From Rutidosis leptorrhynchoides (Eukaryota > Streptophyta > Magnoliopsida > Asterales > Asteraceae): 64,000 nt of DNA. Each line of letters opens with the position of its first letter. The stretch's first letter is position 1. A program made the translations under genes and the position numbers. Below, one piece after another: positions 15,513 to 28,057 of this stretch. The notes beneath the pieces were generated by a model. The model searched no databases and was not told the origin of the DNA. It saw only the letters and a list, made by a program, of their open reading frames with translations. The stretch covers positions 100,569,501-100,633,500 of the forward strand of contig NC_092333.1 of the NCBI RefSeq assembly GCF_046630445.1. The letters are read 5' to 3'.

Positions 15513-16028
15513 GAATTCTATCTCACAGGTAAGTATGTACAGTTTTTTATTTTATTTTTATTCATTGCTTTTAACCTTTTGATAATAAACGCTGAATCGT
15601 TCGCTATAAAGTATTAAATTGATATTTAATAAAATTAGGTATAATAAACTGAAATTATTGATACCAGACAACAATTTAATTCATCACTGCGAAATTTACC
15701 GTTTATTCATAAGGTATAAATATCTTTAATCAATCAATTCAAAATATTTCAAAAATTCGTCAGGAGTAAAACTACGTAAAATAGCCGAAATTACTTTACC
15801 CAAAGGAGGGACGTATATTTTTGTTAATATTTGATTGATTAAAGTGGGATAAAAGACCAAAAAGATTTTAATTTTATTATTGCCTTGTTTTTAAAATTAA
15901 TATAAAACTATATTATTTTAAATGTAAACTTGTAAAATTAATGTATATAAAAAATATTAATATTTATATGAAATTTTATGCGTTTTAAATTTAAGTTTGG
16001 TGTGAATTTAAAAACAAAATTTACTTTA
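15513..16028 (+). other. Athila-1 tail after the accessory ORF
   Basis: Begins with a consensus 5' splice site (CAG/GTAAGT at 15526-15534), also conserved in Athila-2. The rest is AT-rich, non-coding, and parallel to about 27100-27700. Similarity ends at about 16028. Confidence 0.65.
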
Positions 16029-16522
16029 TCAAGGGTGTTTGAATTATAGGTTTACATTGATTACTTTGAAAAGGTGGACATGTACAATGACTAATCAATT
16101 AATTAATTTGAGTACTCAAAAGTTTCTTATGGTATAGTAAGAACTTGGTAAATCCTTGGCTTAAAGGATTGCAAAAGAAAGGAAATTGATTGAAGTCATA
16201 ATGAATGAGATGAAAGTTCATGGTTATCCCTAATTATGGGATGTGATGTGATGTGACTGAGGCATGTATTTGAAACAAGGAATAGTCTAGACACTTATGC
16301 CTTAGACAAATTGTGTTTCGTGAAGTTATCACAAATGAAGTGATGTATGTGGATTTTGTTGGATTACAACAAAATTTGACTAAATCACTTGATAAAAGCA
16401 TTAGCCGGTAGTGCGCACAAGTTGGCTAATGTTGTAGGATTGAAGTCCATTTAGATCTTCCATAGTGGGATAACCAATTCCCTTCTAGTACAATGCTGGG
16501 AGCTGAATTCAATGAGGAAAGC
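16029..16522. other. Internal region of element L, middle segment
   Basis: Does not match Athila-2 and leads into TSD aaagc (16518-16522) of element D, so it belongs to the host element L. A ggatgtgatgtgatgtg run is present near 16240. No gene is seen. Confidence 0.55.
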
Positions 16523-16705
16523 TGATAACTCCGAAACTATACAGTTTTTTGATAACATTTTGAGGAGTTATCTTAGTATTTTTGAGTCATTTTGATGCCA
16601 AAACACACTAAAATGGGTAAAAATGGGAAAAAGGTATTTCTAATGATTATGTCTAAGTTATGTATTAAACAGGATAAAAAATGAAGAAAATTGCAAATCG
16701 GCTGT

Positions 16706-17449
16706 ATGAAGCCGCCGGCATGGTTCTAAGGAAGCCGCCGGCTTTGAGGATAAAAGTACCAGAATGTTCCAGAATCGATAGAAATTGAAAGAACTTATTG
16801 ATCAAAAAAAAGGCAAAGGAAGCCGCCGGCTTCCCAATGAAGTCGTCGGCCTGGTTGACACGTTTTCTCAACTTATTAATCAAGTTCAAGTAAAAATGCA
16901 AAAAAAATAAAGATAAAATCAGAAAGATCCGGCCAATCAAGTGAAGCCGCCAGCATGGCAATGAAGCCGCCGGCTTCAGTATGACGGTTACAAGAATGGC
17001 TTGCTGATTAAGTTTAACTTGCACGAGGAGTCACCGACACAAGGCAAGCCGCCGGCTTCCCAATGAAGCCGCTGGCTTGGCCACCGCCCAAGAATCCTAT
17101 AAATTAAAGCCCCTGGTCTCAGTTTTCATATGTTCAAAAGGTTAGAAGTAGACAGGTCATTTTTAGGGGTTTTCTCTAAACCCTTAGGTTAGATTTACTC
17201 TTTTGTAATCAAGATTCAAGATTTTATTCAAGTATTTTTACATCTACCTTCTTTTCAAGGTATGATTCTATCTTTAATTTATTGTTTTGTCTATTTTATT
17301 TTTTGTATTCATTTTTGTTCGTCTTTTACTATGAACTAAACGTTCATAGTAATTACGTGGACGAAAGTTAGACTTCATCTGGGAATCAGATGAAGCCGTC
17401 GGCTTCACACCCAAGCCGCCGGCTTGGTGTGAAGGAAGCCGCCGGCTTC
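16706..17449. repeat. Dispersed GC-rich palindromes in element D LTR
   Basis: About ten copies of variants of gaagccgccggcttc, a near-perfect inverted repeat around a central C (the 15-mer at 17435-17449 is perfect). They cluster upstream of the TATA box (16706-17080) and again at 17388-17449. They contrast with the AT-rich surroundings and are CpG and CHG rich. Confidence 0.88.
17096..17105 (+). promoter_or_regulatory. TATA box of element D 5' LTR
   Basis: CCTATAAATT follows the palindrome cluster by 15-20 bp and is conserved in the 3' LTR (near 59754). Confidence 0.6.
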
Positions 17450-17989
17450 GTGCTTCATTCTGTGCAGTTTCTATTTCTTTTCCAGGTCTGTATGGTTGAG
17501 TTTCTGTAATGATATTTAAACTTGATAATGCTAAAAACGAACATATATTTCATAGCATTATTCCTCAAGAAAGACAAGCTTTTAGTTGCAACTGTTCTAT
17601 TTACAAGTGATATTCGTTTAAATAATAAAAGGTGAAGACAAAAGACAGATTCGACGAATTGAAGATGCAAACGACCAAAAAGCTCAAAAGTACAAAATAC
17701 AATCAATGAGGTTCCAATTATTGATAAGAAACGTCTCAAAATTACAAGAGTACAAGATTCAAAACGCAAAGTACAAGATATTAAATTGTACGCAAGGACG
17801 TTCGAAAATCCGGAACCGGGACCAGAGTCAACTCTCAACGCTCGACGCAACGGCCTAAAAATTACAAGTCAACTATGCACATAAATATAATATAATATAT
17901 AATTAATTCTTAAAATTAATATATATATTATATTATATTATAAAACCGTCGGCAGAAGAAAACAACCAAATGTGAGCCTCCCCAGCTGT

Positions 17990-18040
17990 CCATGCGATCG
18001 CATGGCCTTGAAGAGCAAAGCTCATGCGATCGCATGAGCT
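17990..18040. promoter_or_regulatory. Palindrome pair in U3 of Athila-2 5' LTR
   Basis: A 16-bp palindrome (17990-18005, arms CC/GG) and a 22-bp palindrome (18019-18040, arms AGCTC/GAGCT) share the core ATGCGATCGCAT. The second ends 20 bp before the TATA box, a position suited to a promoter element. Confidence 0.8.
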
Positions 18041-18059
18041 CCTTTTTCAGTTCACAGGC

Positions 18060-18067
18060 CTATAAAT
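18060..18067 (+). promoter_or_regulatory. TATA box of Athila-2 5' LTR
   Basis: CTATAAAT just downstream of the palindrome pair, also present in the 3' LTR near 33105. Transcription should start about 30 bp further on. Confidence 0.6.
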
Positions 18068-19526
18068 TCGCAGTTTGGTGTACGTAAAATCCATAATTCA
18101 ATCTCTCTCTCTCTCTCTCAATATATACGTAATATATATATATATATATTTATATTTTAATTTTAATTTTAATTATAATTCTAATAATAAGGGTATGTTA
18201 GCAATTATTGTAAGGGTGTAAGTTGAAATTCTGTCCGTGTAACGCTACGCTATTTTTAATCATTGTAAGTTATGTTCAACCTTTTTAATTTAATATCTCG
18301 TAGCTAAGTTATTATTATGCTTATTTAATCCGAAGTAATCATGATGTTGGGCTAATTACTAAAATTGGGTAATTGGGCTTTGTACCATAATTGGGGTTTG
18401 GACAAAAGAACGACACTTGTGGAAATTAGACTATGGGCTATTAATGGGCTTTATATTTGTTTAACTAAATGATAGTTTATTAATTTTAATATAAAGATTT
18501 ACAATTGGACGTACCTATAAATAACCATATACACTCAATCGGACACGATGGGCGGGGTATTTATATGTACGAATAATCGTTCATTTAACCGGACACGGGA
18601 ATGGATTAATAGTCTATGGAATTATTAAAACAGGGGTGAAATTATGTACAAGGACACTTGGCATAATTGATAACAAAGTATTAAAACCTTGGGTTACACG
18701 CAGTCGATATCCTGGTGTAATTATTAAACAAAGTATTAAAATCTTGTTACAGTTTAAGTCCCCACTTAGTTGGAATATTTGACTTCGGGTATAAGGATAA
18801 TTTGATGAGGATACTCGCACTTTATATTTATGACTGATGGACTGTTATGGACAAAAACCAGACGGACATATTAAATAATCCAGGACAAAGGACAATTAAC
18901 CCATGGGTATAAAACTAAAATCAACACGTCAAACATCATGATTACGGAAGTATAAATAAGCATAATTCTTTTATTTCATATTTAATTTCCTTTATTTTAT
19001 ATTTAATTGCACTTCTAATTATCGCTTTTTATTTATTGTTATTGTATTTAATTGCACTTTTAATTATCGTACTTTTTAATTATCGCAAGTTTATTTTATC
19101 GCACTTTTATTATTCGCAATTTCATTATCGTTATTTACTTTACGCTTTAAATTAAGTCTTTTATTTATTTAATATTTTACATTTTGTTTTAACTGCAACT
19201 AAAGTTTTTAAAATCGATAAACCGATCATTAAACGGTAAAAACCCCCTTTATAATAATAATATTATATATATTTGTATTTTTATAAATTTAAACTAATAT
19301 AGCGTTAAGCTTTGTGAAAAAGATTCCCTGTGGAACGAACCGGACTTACTAAAAACTACACTACTGTACGATTAGGTACACTGCCTATAAGTGTTGTAGC
19401 AAGGTTTAAGTATATCCATTCAATAAATAAATAAATATCTTGTGTAAAATTGTATCGTATTTAATAGTATTTCCTTGTAAAATTTAATAGTATTTTATAT
19501 CCCTTAGCTTTAACATCAAGTATTTT

Positions 19527-19544
19527 TGGCGCCGCTGCCGGGGA
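19527..19544 (+). other. Primer-binding site of Athila-2
   Basis: TGGCGCCGCTGCCGGGGA lies 8 bp after the LTR end. It is the Asp-tRNA-type site usual for Athila. Confidence 0.92.
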
Positions 19545-20920
19545 ACTTAAAAAATTTAGCTTAAAAGCCGGAAGCGCAATGCTATATAAAAAAAAAGATT
19601 GTTATTTTTAGTTTACTTTTATAAAAATACGTTTTTGTAAAAATACGTTTTAAAAATTCAAAAATATAAAAAGAAAAATAAAAATTTATATATTTTTAAG
19701 AGTTTGTTAAATATATAAGTTTTATAAAGTTTCTTTATTTTTATTTTTAGTATTTAAAAATATAAATTTTATTTAAATATTGTGTTTTTTTTATAAAACA
19801 TCAAAACAGAAAAAAAAAATATAAAAGTTTACGGGCTACACTGTAGCAGCCCAACTCATCTGGCCCGATTTTCTACTTCATGCGATCGCATGAATATGTA
19901 GCATACACTCCATGCGATCGCATGGAGTGATTTGACTCGTCTGAAACATAAGCTGTACGAAATTAGGGTTTATAATAATAATTATTATTAATTAATAACC
20001 CTAATTAGGTTATAATTATTTTATTATTTAGTTTAGTTTATTTATAATTTGTATTTTAAGTCTAAATTAGTTTTAATTATTTATAAAATTAATAGTTTTA
20101 TAAAATAAATAATATAAAAATAATATTTTTATAAAAATTGTAATTTTTACAACTTTTTATATATTTTTATATTTTGTCCCTTTTTAATAGTTTTAGCGTA
20201 ATTTTTGTATTTTTCGTTCGTATTTATTTTTAATTCATAGTTTTTGCCATAGTTATTTTTATTTCTAGATTTTTAGGCCTTGCCTTAAAATCCCTTAAGT
20301 GCTTTTTCTTTAGACTAAGATTTAGGTGCTTTAGAATTTTGCGACGCCTTTTTAAGTTTTAGTACTTTTTTAAGTTATTGCCATTTGGGATATAGTTTTA
20401 CTTGTAAGCTTTAATATTTTTAGACACCTTTTACCTATGTATCAATTATCATTCCAATTAGTAATCTCAATTTGTGATTATAATTTTAAGTTAGTGATAG
20501 TAATAAGGTTGGGTTAGTCGAGTGTTTTTAAGTTCTATAAGTCACTCTTTTTCTTTCTTATTTTTATTTTTCGATCTTTTTCCGACACACTCTTTTTCTT
20601 TCTTATTTCTCGTTATTCTAGTTTTAGGACATAGATTTTTATTCTACTTCTTATCTAAATTTCTTAAAATTACGAAAATTTATTTTAAGTGGTTAAATTG
20701 ATAGACATCAAAATTTTTTGGTTCGTAGTAATAGTTGGATTTGTACGTGGACCGGGTTATTGGAGCCAAACAGTCCTCAATTATATTGAGACCAAACGAA
20801 TCCTGCCCCTCTGCTGCATCTTTTGGCTATTCGAAACGTGGGCAAAATCAGAAAAGTCTATTAATTGGATAACTTATATAATTTTTCTTTCCTTTTAAAA
20901 ACTAATAGGATATTCAGTGA
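19545..20920 (+). other. Athila-2 leader between PBS and gag
   Basis: About 1.4 kb, non-coding and AT-rich, with a palindrome pair at 19877-19929. It is conserved in layout with Athila-1. The long leader is normal for this lineage. Confidence 0.75.
19877..19929. promoter_or_regulatory. Palindrome pair in Athila-2 leader
   Basis: An 18-bp palindrome (19877-19894, arms TTC/GAA) and a 24-bp palindrome (19906-19929, arms CACTCC/GGAGTG) share the ATGCGATCGCAT core. Arm sequences differ from those in the LTR but remain complementary. Confidence 0.82.
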
Positions 20921-23900
20921 ATGCACCGAGCAAGACGTTCACCACCTTTTGTACGTTCACCACCTGTAATTAGATCAAGACATTTAGCAAATATTACCGC
21001 CGTTGATTTTTCTTTAGAATCGTCATCCATTCGACCAAGTACTCCAGTTCAAATATCCGATAATCCATTTTTTGAACCCGACCTCACAATTGAGATTCCG
21101 GAGAATATTCAGGGACGATTCATAGATCCTGAACCATTAAATTTTCCTCCGTAACCACCAATCATTCAAACAGAGATTGTTGAGGAACGAACCATTAAAT
21201 CAGAATCCTCTAGTGATTCCGATTCAACAAATTCAATTATGGAGAATCTGGAACCTTTAAGTATGGAAGACCGAATGAGAGCTAAACGCACTGGCCAAGG
21301 TCACGCAATTACTCATCCAGATATTAATGCGCCAGATTATGAAATCAAAGGACAAATTCTACACATGGTGACTAATCAATGCCAATTTAGTGGTGCGCCA
21401 AAGGAAGATCCAAATGAACATCTTCGTACCTTTAATAGGATCTGCACACTATTTAAAATCCGAGAAGTGGAGGATGAACAGATATATCTCATGTCATTTC
21501 CCTGGACTTTAAAGGGAGAAGCCAAAGATTTGTTGGAATCGTTACCTGAAGGGGCGATTGATACATGGAACGTTTTAGTTGAAAAATTTCTTAAACAATT
21601 CTTTCCTGCATCTAAAGCCGTAAGACTTCAAGGAGAAATTGTTACGTTCACACAAAAGCCGAGTGAAACTCTATATGAGGTGTGGACAAGATTTGGAAAG
21701 TTATTAAGAGGATGTTCGCAACATGGTTTAGACACCTGTCAAATAGTACAAATATTCTACCAAGGATGCGACATCACTACAAGAAAAGACATCGATATAG
21801 CAGCTGGTGGTTCCATTATGAAGAAAACAGAAACTGATGCTTACAAAATTATTGATAACACTACTTCTCACTCACATGAGTGGCACCAAGAAAAAGATAT
21901 CGTTAGATCATCTAAAGCAGCTAGAGCCGATTCTAGCCATGACTTAGATTCCATTTCCGCAAAGATAGATGTTGTCGAGAGACGAATGGAAAAGATGACT
22001 AAAGATATACACTCAATACGAATTAGTTGTGAGCAGTGTGGAGGACCACATTTGACAAAAGATTGTCTCAGTATTGAACTAACAATGGAACAAAGAGAGA
22101 ATATTTCATACATAAACCAAAGGCCTGGAAATAATTATCAGAATAATTATCAACCGCCAAGACCGATCTACAATAAAAACCAGAACTATAACCGAAATAT
22201 TCCATACAACAACCAATAAGGTCCTAGCAATCAACAAGTATCCAATAATAATTACAATCAGCAAAGACCTAATTTTCAAAACAAACCACCACAAACCGAT
22301 GATAAAAAGCCGAATTTAGAAGATATGATGACGAAGCTAGTTGAAACTCAAACGCAGTTTTTCACATCTCAAAAACAAACCAATGAACAAAATGCTCAAG
22401 CATTTAGAAATCAACAAGCTTCTATTCAAAACCTGGAACAAGAAGTAAGTAACCTAGCAAGATTAATAGGTGAAAGAAAACCGGGAAGTCTACCTAGTGA
22501 TACAAATGCTAACCCCCGGAATGAAACAGCTAAAGCCATTACCACAAGAAGTGGTACAACACTTAAACCACCTGAAATACCTGTAACTTCTGATGAAGCT
22601 ATTCCTACTCCACAAGAACCACAACCTGATCAAGCTAAGGAAAAAGAACCGGTAGTTGAAAAGGTTAATGAAGATAACACAGTTAAGGCTAAACCTTATG
22701 TTAAACCATACCAACCACCACTTCCTTACCCGAGTAAAATGAAGAAAGAGAAACTTGAAGCCGAGCAATCCAAATTCTTGGATATGTTTAAACAGATAAA
22801 TGTAAATCTTCCTTTCATTGATGTGATTTCAGGAATGCCTAGATATGCTAAATTCTTGAAAGATCTAATCACAAATAGAAAGAAAATGGAAGAACTCTCG
22901 GCCGTTACTATGAATGCTAATTGTTCAGCAGTGCTGTTGAATAAGATATCAGAAAAATTATCTGATCCAGGAAGTTTCACAATTCCATGTTTTCTGGGTA
23001 GTCTTAGTTCAATAAAAGCATTGGCAGACTTAAGTGCTAGTATAAATTTAATGCCGTTTTCACTATACACTAAACTAGACCTTGGAGAATTGAAACCAAC
23101 AAGAATAAGCATACAACTAGCCGATCGATCAATAAAATATCCTAGAGGGATAATGGAGAACATGCTAGTTAAAGTTGGTACTTTAGTATTTCCTGTAGAT
23201 TTTGTTGTTCTGGACATGGAAGAAGATTCTTGAGTTCCTCTCATATTAGGAAGACCATTCTTAAAGACGGCTAAAGCAATGATAGACGTGTTCGGTAAGA
23301 AATTGACCCTAAGTATAGAGGACGAGAGTGTTACCTTTTCAGTTGATAAAGCAATGCAACAACCTCAATCTGCAGATGATACATGTTATTATATTCAAAC
23401 TATAGATTCACATGCAGAATTATTAGAAGAATTTCCAGAATTACAAGGAACAGGAGAATATTCTTTAGGAAAAGGAACAAAACAAATTGATGAAGCTGAA
23501 ATGTTAGCTACACTTATAGCTAATGGATATGAACCAACAACAGAAGAAATTCAAATGCTAAAAGAAGAAGACAGATATCGATATAAATCATCGATAGAAG
23601 AACCTCCAAAATTAGAGTTAAAGCCACTTCCAAACCATTTGGAATACGCTTATTTACATGGTGAATCTGAATTACCTGTAATAATATCATCTTCTCTTAC
23701 TGAAAATGAGAAATCACAACTCATTTCTGTGTTGAAAGCTCATAAACCAGCCATTGCATGGAAGATTCATGATATTAAAGGAATAAGTCTTTCGTATTGC
23801 ACACATAAAATCCTTATGGAAGAAGGTCATAAAACGTATGTGCAACGCCAACGAAGACTAAATCCGAATATGCAAGATGTAGTTAAAAAAGAAATTATTA

Positions 23901-26521
23901 AACTGCTAGACGCATGTCTAATTTATCCAATTTCTGATAGTCCATGGGTAAGCCCAGTTCATTGCGTGCCTAAGAAGGGTGGCATGACTGTCATTACAAA
24001 TGAGAAAAATGAGCTTATTCCTACTAGGACTGTAACAGGATGGCGTGTGTGTATTGATTATAGAAAATTAAATGACGCCACCAGAAAAGATCACTTTCCC
24101 TTACCTTTCATTGATCAAATGTTGGAAAGATTAGCCGGAAATAGTTACTATTGTTTTCTAGATGGATTTTCTGGATATTTTCAAATTCCAATAGCACCCG
24201 AAGATCAAGAGAAAACCACGTTCACGTGCCCTTATGGTACTTTTGCTTACAAACGCATGCCATTTGGACTTTGCAACGCCCCTGCAACCTTTCAAAGGTG
24301 TATGATGGCGATTTTTCATGACATGATAGAAGAATGCATGGAAGTTTTCATGGATGACTTTTCAGTCTTCGGTGATACATTTGAATCATGTCTAGTTAAT
24401 CTGGAACGAATGCTTATTAGATGCGAACAATCAAATCTAGTTCTTAATTGGGAGAAATGCCATTTCATGGTTAAAGAATGCATCGTTCTTGGACATAAAA
24501 TTTCAAAAGAAGGAATTGAAGTGGATAGAGCTAAAGTAGATGTAATTGTTAAACTTCCACATCCCACCAATGTTAGAGGAGTTAGGAGTTTTCTAGGGCA
24601 TGTCGGTTTTTACCGACGTTTCATAAAAGATTTAACTAAAATTGCCACTCCTATGAATAAACTCCTAGAAAAGGATGCTCCATTCATCTTTTCAGATGAA
24701 TGTATCAAATCTTTTAATATTCTTAAAGAGAAACTCACTAATGCGCCGATCATGATAACACCAAATTGGAACCGACCGTTTGAACTAATGTGCGATGCAA
24801 GTGATTTTGCAATGGGAGCCGTTTTAGGACAAAGGATTGAAAAAAGATTTCAACCTATATATTATGCTAGTAAGACGTTACAAGGAGCACAAACAAATTA
24901 CACAACTACTGAAAAAGAACTCCTTTCTATTGTCTTTGCTTTTGACAAATTTCGATCATATCTCGTTCTAGCAAAAACGGTGGTCTATACCGACCATTCT
25001 GCTCTTAGATACCTATTTTCGAAACAAGATGCTAAACCAAGATTAATCCATTGGATCTTACTCTTACAAGAGTTTGATATTGAAATCCGAGATAAAAGAG
25101 GAGCATAAAATCTCGCCGCTGATCATCTTTCTCGTCTTGAAAATCCCGAATTAGAAGTTCTAAATGAATCGGCCATACAAGACAACTTTCCTGATGAATA
25201 TCTATTGAAGATTGATTATAATGAAATACCATGGTTTGCAGACTATGCAAACTACTTAGTATGTGGATTCCTTAAAAAAGGATTATCGTACCAAAAACGA
25301 AAGAAATTCTTCAGTGATATAAAACACTATTTTTGGGAAGATCCACATCTGTTTAAAAGTTGTCCCGATGGAATAATACGCCGATGTGTATTTGGAGATG
25401 AAGCTAGTAAAATTTTAAACCATTGTCACACAGGACCAACAGGAAGGCATTATGGGCCTCAACTAACAGCAAGAAAAGTTTATGAAGCTGCATTCTATTA
25501 GCCCACAATTTACAAAGATGCACACCTTCTTTGCAAATCCTGTGATGCATGTCAAAGGGCCAGAAAAATAAGTCAACGTGATGAAATGCCACAAAATGTC
25601 ATACAAGTATGTGAAGTATTTGACATTTGGGGTATTGACTTTATGGGTCCATTTCCAAAATCTCATAATAATCTCTATATTCTCGTAGCCATTGATTATG
25701 TATCTAAATGGGCGGAAGCACAAGCTCTCCCAACTAATGATGCACGAGTTGTAGTCAACTTTTTAAAACGTCTTTTTGCAAGGTTTGGAACACCGAAATC
25801 TTTAATAAGTGATCGGGGAACTCATTTCTGTAATAATCAACTTGAAAAAGTTCTTAAAAGATATGGAGTATCTCATAAAATCTCCACTGCATATCATCCA
25901 CAAACAAGTGGACAAGTTGAAAATACCAATCGAGCTTTAAAACGTATTCTAGAGAAAACCGTAGGATCAAATCCGAATGAATGGTCCATTAAATTGGAGG
26001 ATGCACTCTGGGCTTTTAGAACAGCCTACAAAACTCCAATTGGAACCACACCTTTTAGACTTATTTATGGAAAAGCATGTCATCTTCCTGTAGAAATTGA
26101 ACACAAAGCATTTTAGGCTTTGAAGACATGTAATCTTGATATACATGAAGCTGGACGTCTACGATTAAGTCAACTAAATGAATTAGAAGAATTAAGACAT
26201 GAAGCATACGAAAATTCGTTAATCTATAAAGAAAGAACGAAGAAATGGCATGATAAAAGAATCAGAAGTTTAAAAGAATCAGAAGAAGGAGACAGAGTTC
26301 TTCTTTTTAATTCACGATTCAAGCTATTTCCTGGAAAATTGAAATCAAGATGGTCTGGACCATTCATAGTAAAAAGAGTTTTCCCATACGGAACGATAGA
26401 ATTAATAAATTCAAATGAGATTGAATTTAAAGTTAATGGTCACAGAGTTAAACACTACATAGATAGTCCGATGGAATTCGACAATAAAGTTAATCACAAT
26501 TTCGATACCACAGCTAACTAA
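20921..26521 (+). pseudogene. Athila-2 gag-pol polyprotein (gag, protease, RT, RNase H, integrase)
   Basis: One frame of 1,867 codons closed only by six internal stops (21152 TAA, 22217 TAA, 23231 TGA, 25106 TAA, 25499 TAG, 26114 TAG), with no frameshift. Gag has the Retrotrans_gag region and a zinc knuckle CEQCGGPH...C at about residue 370 (C-x2-C-x3-H-x4-C). The protease motif near residue 703 reads DLSAS. Athila-1 has DLGAS, so the catalytic Gly is lost by GGT to AGT. RT has the FMDD box (24347-24358, near residue 1143), RNase H has CDASDF, and integrase has the HHCC finger from residue 1501 and a DDE core near residues 1573-1666. These enzymes copy the RNA genome and insert it. The start at 20921 (MHRARRSPP) is in frame and shared with Athila-1. 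The domains are recognisable but this copy is inactive. Confidence 0.96.
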
Positions 26522-26659
26522 GTGTGGGGAGAATCAAGTCTTTAAAGGATAATATGTATTTCTGTTAGAGTTAGATTGTCTATTTTCGTGTAGTTCTCGA
26601 AAATGGAACCCGAATGGTCTTTCCCTAGCAGACCCTAAAGAACTAGTCTTCTCCCCCAT

Positions 26660-26683
26660 TCTGAATTTTTATTTTTTTAGGAA
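26660..26683 (+). promoter_or_regulatory. Candidate 3' splice site before the accessory ORF
   Basis: The pyrimidine tract ATTTTTTTAG ends at 26680, four bases before the ATG at 26684. The roughly 100 bp upstream are highly conserved with Athila-1. It could give a spliced subgenomic RNA for the ORF. Confidence 0.45.
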
Positions 26684-27100
26684 ATGAAGACTGCCTGTGA
26701 ACTAAACCATGGTCTAATGCTACACGCTTTGATCACTAAACGTAATAATGACACACTTCCGAGTGAAATAGTATCAGTAATCAGAGAAAGATTGGACGGA
26801 GTAAGAAAAGAATCCAGATGCGAAGATAATAAGTTACAATTTGGTAAAGGAAAATCAAAATCCGCAGCGAAAAGAAGAGCACGACACCTAGAAAGATGTC
26901 ACAAATGCGGAAAATGGTCACATGGAGGTAAATGTTCAAATAATCAAACCTATTCAAATACCGAATTTGTTACTTTATGCAGAGATGGACCGTTCATATG
27001 TTTAGAAGAAAAAACACTGAATGCTCGAGGTTACGCCTATGTAGCCATGGAAAACCAATTAAACCAACTATCTTATGAATGGGATAGATCATATAACTAA
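26684..27100 (+). CDS. Small accessory protein with zinc-knuckle-like motif (Athila-2 copy)
   Basis: An intact 138-codon ORF lies 162 bp after the gag-pol stop. Residues about 52-70 are rich in Lys and Arg (GKGKSKSAAKRRAR), followed by CHKCGKWSHGGKC, a C-x2-C-x4-H-x3-C motif, then FVTLC and GPFICLEEK. There is no signal peptide or membrane segment. The copy at 15096-15512 in Athila-1 has the same length and about 69% identity, with differences mostly in the N- and C-terminal thirds. Both copies stay open next to decayed gag-pol, which hints at past selection on the protein. Nucleic-acid binding is a reasonable guess from the basic patch and Cys/His motif. It could alternatively be a detached piece of gag or integrase tail, but I see no match to either. 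Splice-like sites flank it on both sides. Confidence 0.8.
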   Translation: MKTACELNHGLMLHALITKRNNDTLPSEIVSVIRERLDGVRKESRCEDNKLQFGKGKSKSAAKRRARHLERCHKCGKWSHGGKCSNNQTYSNTEFVTLCRDGPFICLEEKTLNARGYAYVAMENQLNQLSYEWDRSYN

Positions 27101-27113
27101 GAATACTATCTCA

Positions 27114-27122
27114 CAGGTAAGT
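27114..27122 (+). promoter_or_regulatory. Consensus 5' splice site after the accessory ORF
   Basis: CAG/GTAAGT is a perfect match to the plant donor consensus, 14 bp after the stop codon. The same nine bases occur at the same place in Athila-1 (15526-15534). Candidate acceptors are at 28915 or elsewhere downstream. Confidence 0.55.
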
Positions 27123-28057
27123 CTGTACAGTTTTTTTTATTTTTTTTTATTTTTAACCTTTTGATAATAAACGTTAATTTGTTCGCTATAAAGTATTAAA
27201 TTAGTATTAAATAAAATTAGGTTTGTTGACCGAAATTATTGATATCATTCAAAAATTTATTACATCACTGCGAAATTTAACGTTTATTCTTAAGGTATAA
27301 ATATCTTTAATCAATCAACACAAAATATTTCAAAAATTCGTCATGAGTTAAATTAGGTCATGGAACTGAAATTACTTTACCAAAAAGAGGGGCATATATT
27401 TTTAATAATATTTGATTGATTAAAGTGGGATAAAAAGCCAAAAAGATTTTTAATTTTATTTTTACCATATTTTTAAAATTAATATATAAATCTTAAATTA
27501 ATATTGTAAACTTTGTAAAAACAATATATTTCAAATTGTAAATATTTGAAAAATATAATATAAGTTTGGTGTGATTTTATAATATGAATTTTTAAATTAA
27601 GTTTGGTGTGAATTTTTAATTTTTAAAATAAGAATTTTTAATTTTATGCATTTCAAATTTTAAGATTAGTGTGAATTTAAAAACAAAAATTTACTTTATC
27701 TCATTAAATTAAAAATATGATTTTTAAAATTCGTCGTAAGTTGAAGACTAGGTCATTGAACCGAAATTGCTTTACCCGAGGGAGGGACGAGAACTTTTAT
27801 TATCATTATTTTTAATCTTATTGAATTAAAGTATGCCAAAAACATTAAAAAAAATCCTAAAAATCTTAGCTTTTAAAACAATCGCTACAAAAAGACAAAT
27901 TTTAAAATTTTGTCAAAGGACGGACTAGGACATCGATCCGAAACGACCTCGTCCTAAATAACAAGGGAAACAAAATTTTAAAATTAATTACTTAATTGTT
28001 TTAATTAGTATAAGATATATATATATAAAAAAAAGCTGAAATCACTGTAACCGGGCA
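27123..28057 (+). other. AT-rich spacer of Athila-2
   Basis: No ORF of note. aaaattcgtc...ttaccaaaaagaggg-like blocks recur (near 27330, 27730 and 27900), each followed by a purine-rich run, so the spacer seems built of diverged tandem copies. Possibly intronic. Confidence 0.5.

Larger units (their letters stand above)
16523..17522 (+). repeat. Element D 5' LTR, first piece
   Basis: Starts TGATAACTCC and matches 59163-60180. It is interrupted after 17522 (aaact, TSD of Athila-2). Confidence 0.93.
17523..19518 (+). repeat. 5' LTR of Athila-2
   Basis: 1,996 bp, nearly identical to the 3' LTR apart from a much shorter AT/ATTTTA tract (18121-18175). U3 carries the palindrome pair and a TATA box. 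The 3' half has repeated ttatcgcaattt-like motifs. Confidence 0.95.

Noticed and set aside
17990-18040. CRISPR-like reading of repeated palindromes
   Set aside because: Only two copies per site with non-unique spacing inside a plant LTR. No spacer array or cas genes.
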